Shown in pieces: positions 55,001 to 58,000 of a DNA stretch of 64,000 nucleotides. Position 1 is the stretch's first letter; each line of letters starts with the position of its first letter. Source of the stretch: Siphonodentalium dalli (Eukaryota > Mollusca > Scaphopoda > Gadilida > Siphonodentaliidae); contig CP136067.1 in NCBI GenBank assembly GCA_032622095.1, forward strand, positions 74,862,705 through 74,926,704, in the 5' to 3' direction. The translations under genes were made by a program, and so were the position numbers. A model generated the notes under the pieces. It ran no database searches, was not told the origin of the DNA, and saw only the letters and a program-made list of their open reading frames with translations.

Positions 55001-58000
55001 TATGATGGGTGGAAAGAGTTATTGTCTTCAAAACCAATCAATAACAAAATCCATATCAAAGCAGAACAAAATGCCACAGCCGAGAAAACAAGATAAAAAC
55101 TCGAAGATAAAGTATACAAACTAAGTGAAGAAATGAAAACTTACCTGGAAGAAGTACAAACAGATAGAAAAGACGTTAGAGAAGGAAATATTGTCATCCA
55201 AAATATCACTGACAGCCCAAACAATGATGTAACTGAAGCTCGAGAACAAGTGATTTCACATCACAAATACGTACTAAAAGCTTAAATCTTATATACCCCA
55301 AAGCATTTGCAAAATGACCAGTTGTTTTTTTTATTCTGTACTTTTCACATCGAGCCATTTAATATCTTTATGATAAAATTATGAACGGAGATATAATGAG
55401 TCGGTGGCTTGATGTCCATCGGTTATAAATTCATTCTAGTGTACAATGTAATAAATACGTTTGTAATGCATTCGCATGCTTATCTCTCATATCAGACTTA
55501 TCGGCATGTGTGTAATGATATTGATGTAATATAGATGTATTTTGTGTGGGATGTGCTTGGGAGTATTGACACATATGAATGCACATTTATGAAATTGACA
55601 ACTTCTCAATAGCTTTTGGTGAAGATTGTACTGAAATTAACACTGTATGTAAATTTTGCGAACAAGATGTCATGCCATCCATTACCATGAATATGTCAAA
55701 TTGCAGATGAGGACAACATACTTCTATTGCTTATTGGTTTACATTGCATGGACCGATTTCCACCAAACTGATGGTAAATAAACGGCCAGTAGCACAGTGC
55801 TAGTGTGTTGACTAAGTCAGACTAACTTATACCGAACAGAAATTCTAGACTGATATGATTTTACTGAAACTCTTCATGAAAGAAAGAACTTGTGCGATGC
55901 GATGAAAAGGAATGAGTATTTAGTTTTCGGATAACAAAACAATTGTTGCCCTTCTTCTTGGGAGACATTGCGATTTGTCACCACCTTGAGAATGGAATGT
56001 CTCCTTCAGAGCTGCGCTCCTCGGGTGACATTATGTTCTTGAGCGGATGACAAATCTCAATATCTCCCGTGACAACTGTATAATTTGAACACAGTAAAAA
56101 AGTTTGTGAAATGCCATAGCAATTGTTGTCCGAAGGTGCTGAAACAGTGTGTTCTTGTTAAGTTGTACCAATTTTCATTGTATGCAGAGTAAAATAGAGT
56201 TATTGCTCGCGATGCCTGAGATATTTGCAAAATAAGAATGCTTATATCTTTTCAATTCATTATGAATGAGTCACCTCAGAAATAAAATTGTACTTACTGC
56301 TCGTAAAGCTTGTATTCTGTGTACTACTCCAGACCTCATATCAACGGCAAAAGAGTCTGAATTCAAACAAAACTTTAAAAAGGTGAATCGGTCATAGACA
56401 TAGTCAGAATGATTAACTTTTTTATCATTTATTTGTTCACTAATTAACGATAAATACACACTAGAGAGTCCTATGAATATTAACCCTATATTTACTAAAT
56501 GGATTCTCCCATGTATATTGGAATGGTCTATTATTCATCTGGAAGGGTATTCAGGCAATATAGGCAGACGACAGACATTTGTTGAAAATATTTTCTTAAC
56601 ATTTCTTAGAAACGTGAGTATTAATCCTTATTCCTTATCTGACAAATATGAGAGAATGGCCGAATGACATCAAATTAGTTCATAGCCGCCTCAGCCAAAC
56701 ATTTTGGACTGAAAAATAATTGGGTCGGCTCAGTGGCGGCCATGTTTTAAACAAATTTTATTGTTGTGAAAGATCCATATACCAAATATGAATGAAATTG
56801 GTTTATGTTTGTTCAAGTTGTCGCGCTAATGGACATAAAATTTCCTAAACTTGCTAAATATAGACAATCTAGCAGCCGTAACTCAGGTAATGAGAGGCCA
56901 ATCACAAGCGGCAGATATTTAACCCACTCCGCGGCAATAGTAAATAGCTATGATCGGAATCTTAATCTGGAGTTTTTATGTTGAATTATAAAGTATATTG
57001 TTATATACTATATTAGTATATAGACAACTCTACATAATAACACAAATTCTCAATTTATTGGAATTTATGGATCCTGGTGCCAATTTTGTACTAGTTGTGT
57101 CATTTGACATTGGTAGGCATATAATAAATAACAATGGAATACCCTAGGAGCTGTAACATGAGAAAAATGAACACAGTTCATACCCTGGTGGTCAGTACAG
57201 CTTCCAAGAAAATGGCTTAAACCATACAAAAGTATTATCCATATAATGTTTTAACAGCCATAATATGATGAGGATTCTGGCCCCTATGACCCCTAACCCA
57301 ACACAAAGTTACCACAGTTCATATAACAGACAGTAAGTAGCCCTCAACAGAATTATTTCACACATTACAATGTTTTATAAATAGCTTGAATGCTAAAATC
57401 AATTATATTCTATGTTAATCTTCTAAGCACTATGTGACCCCTAAAATTCAATCAACCATGAAAGTATGAACAAATTGTAAACAAAAGTTTGTGGCAATAA
57501 TCCTCACCAAGTATTAACATCTGCCTTCTTGGACTGGAGAAAAAAAAAATTTGAAGTACTTAGCTGACCATTTTGTTGCCTCCTGTCTAGAACCCTCTGA
57601 AGCCCCTGACATGATAAACTGAAGATAGCTCTTTTCCAAATTATCTACAGGACTATTCGCTTTTTTTCATACATAGAAAAGCATTGATTTCTGTTCAAGA
57701 TATGAAATCCATGAAAATCCCATGGCCCTCAAATTTAATCTTCTGACCCCACGGTGTCCTCTAAGATTCACTCAACCATGACCCTATGAACAAATTATAA
57801 ACTATATCTTATGGCAACGCTCCATACCAAGAATATAGAAATCCGCCCAGTGAGACTGCAGAAGAATTTTGAATTATTTAAAATAGTGCTACTAAATGGG
57901 AGTTCTCTGTCTGTCTGTCCATATTCCAAAAACAACTCTACAAATGAATAATGGAATATTCCAATTTATACTTTTAGAACTGAATGGGAGAGTCCATTCA

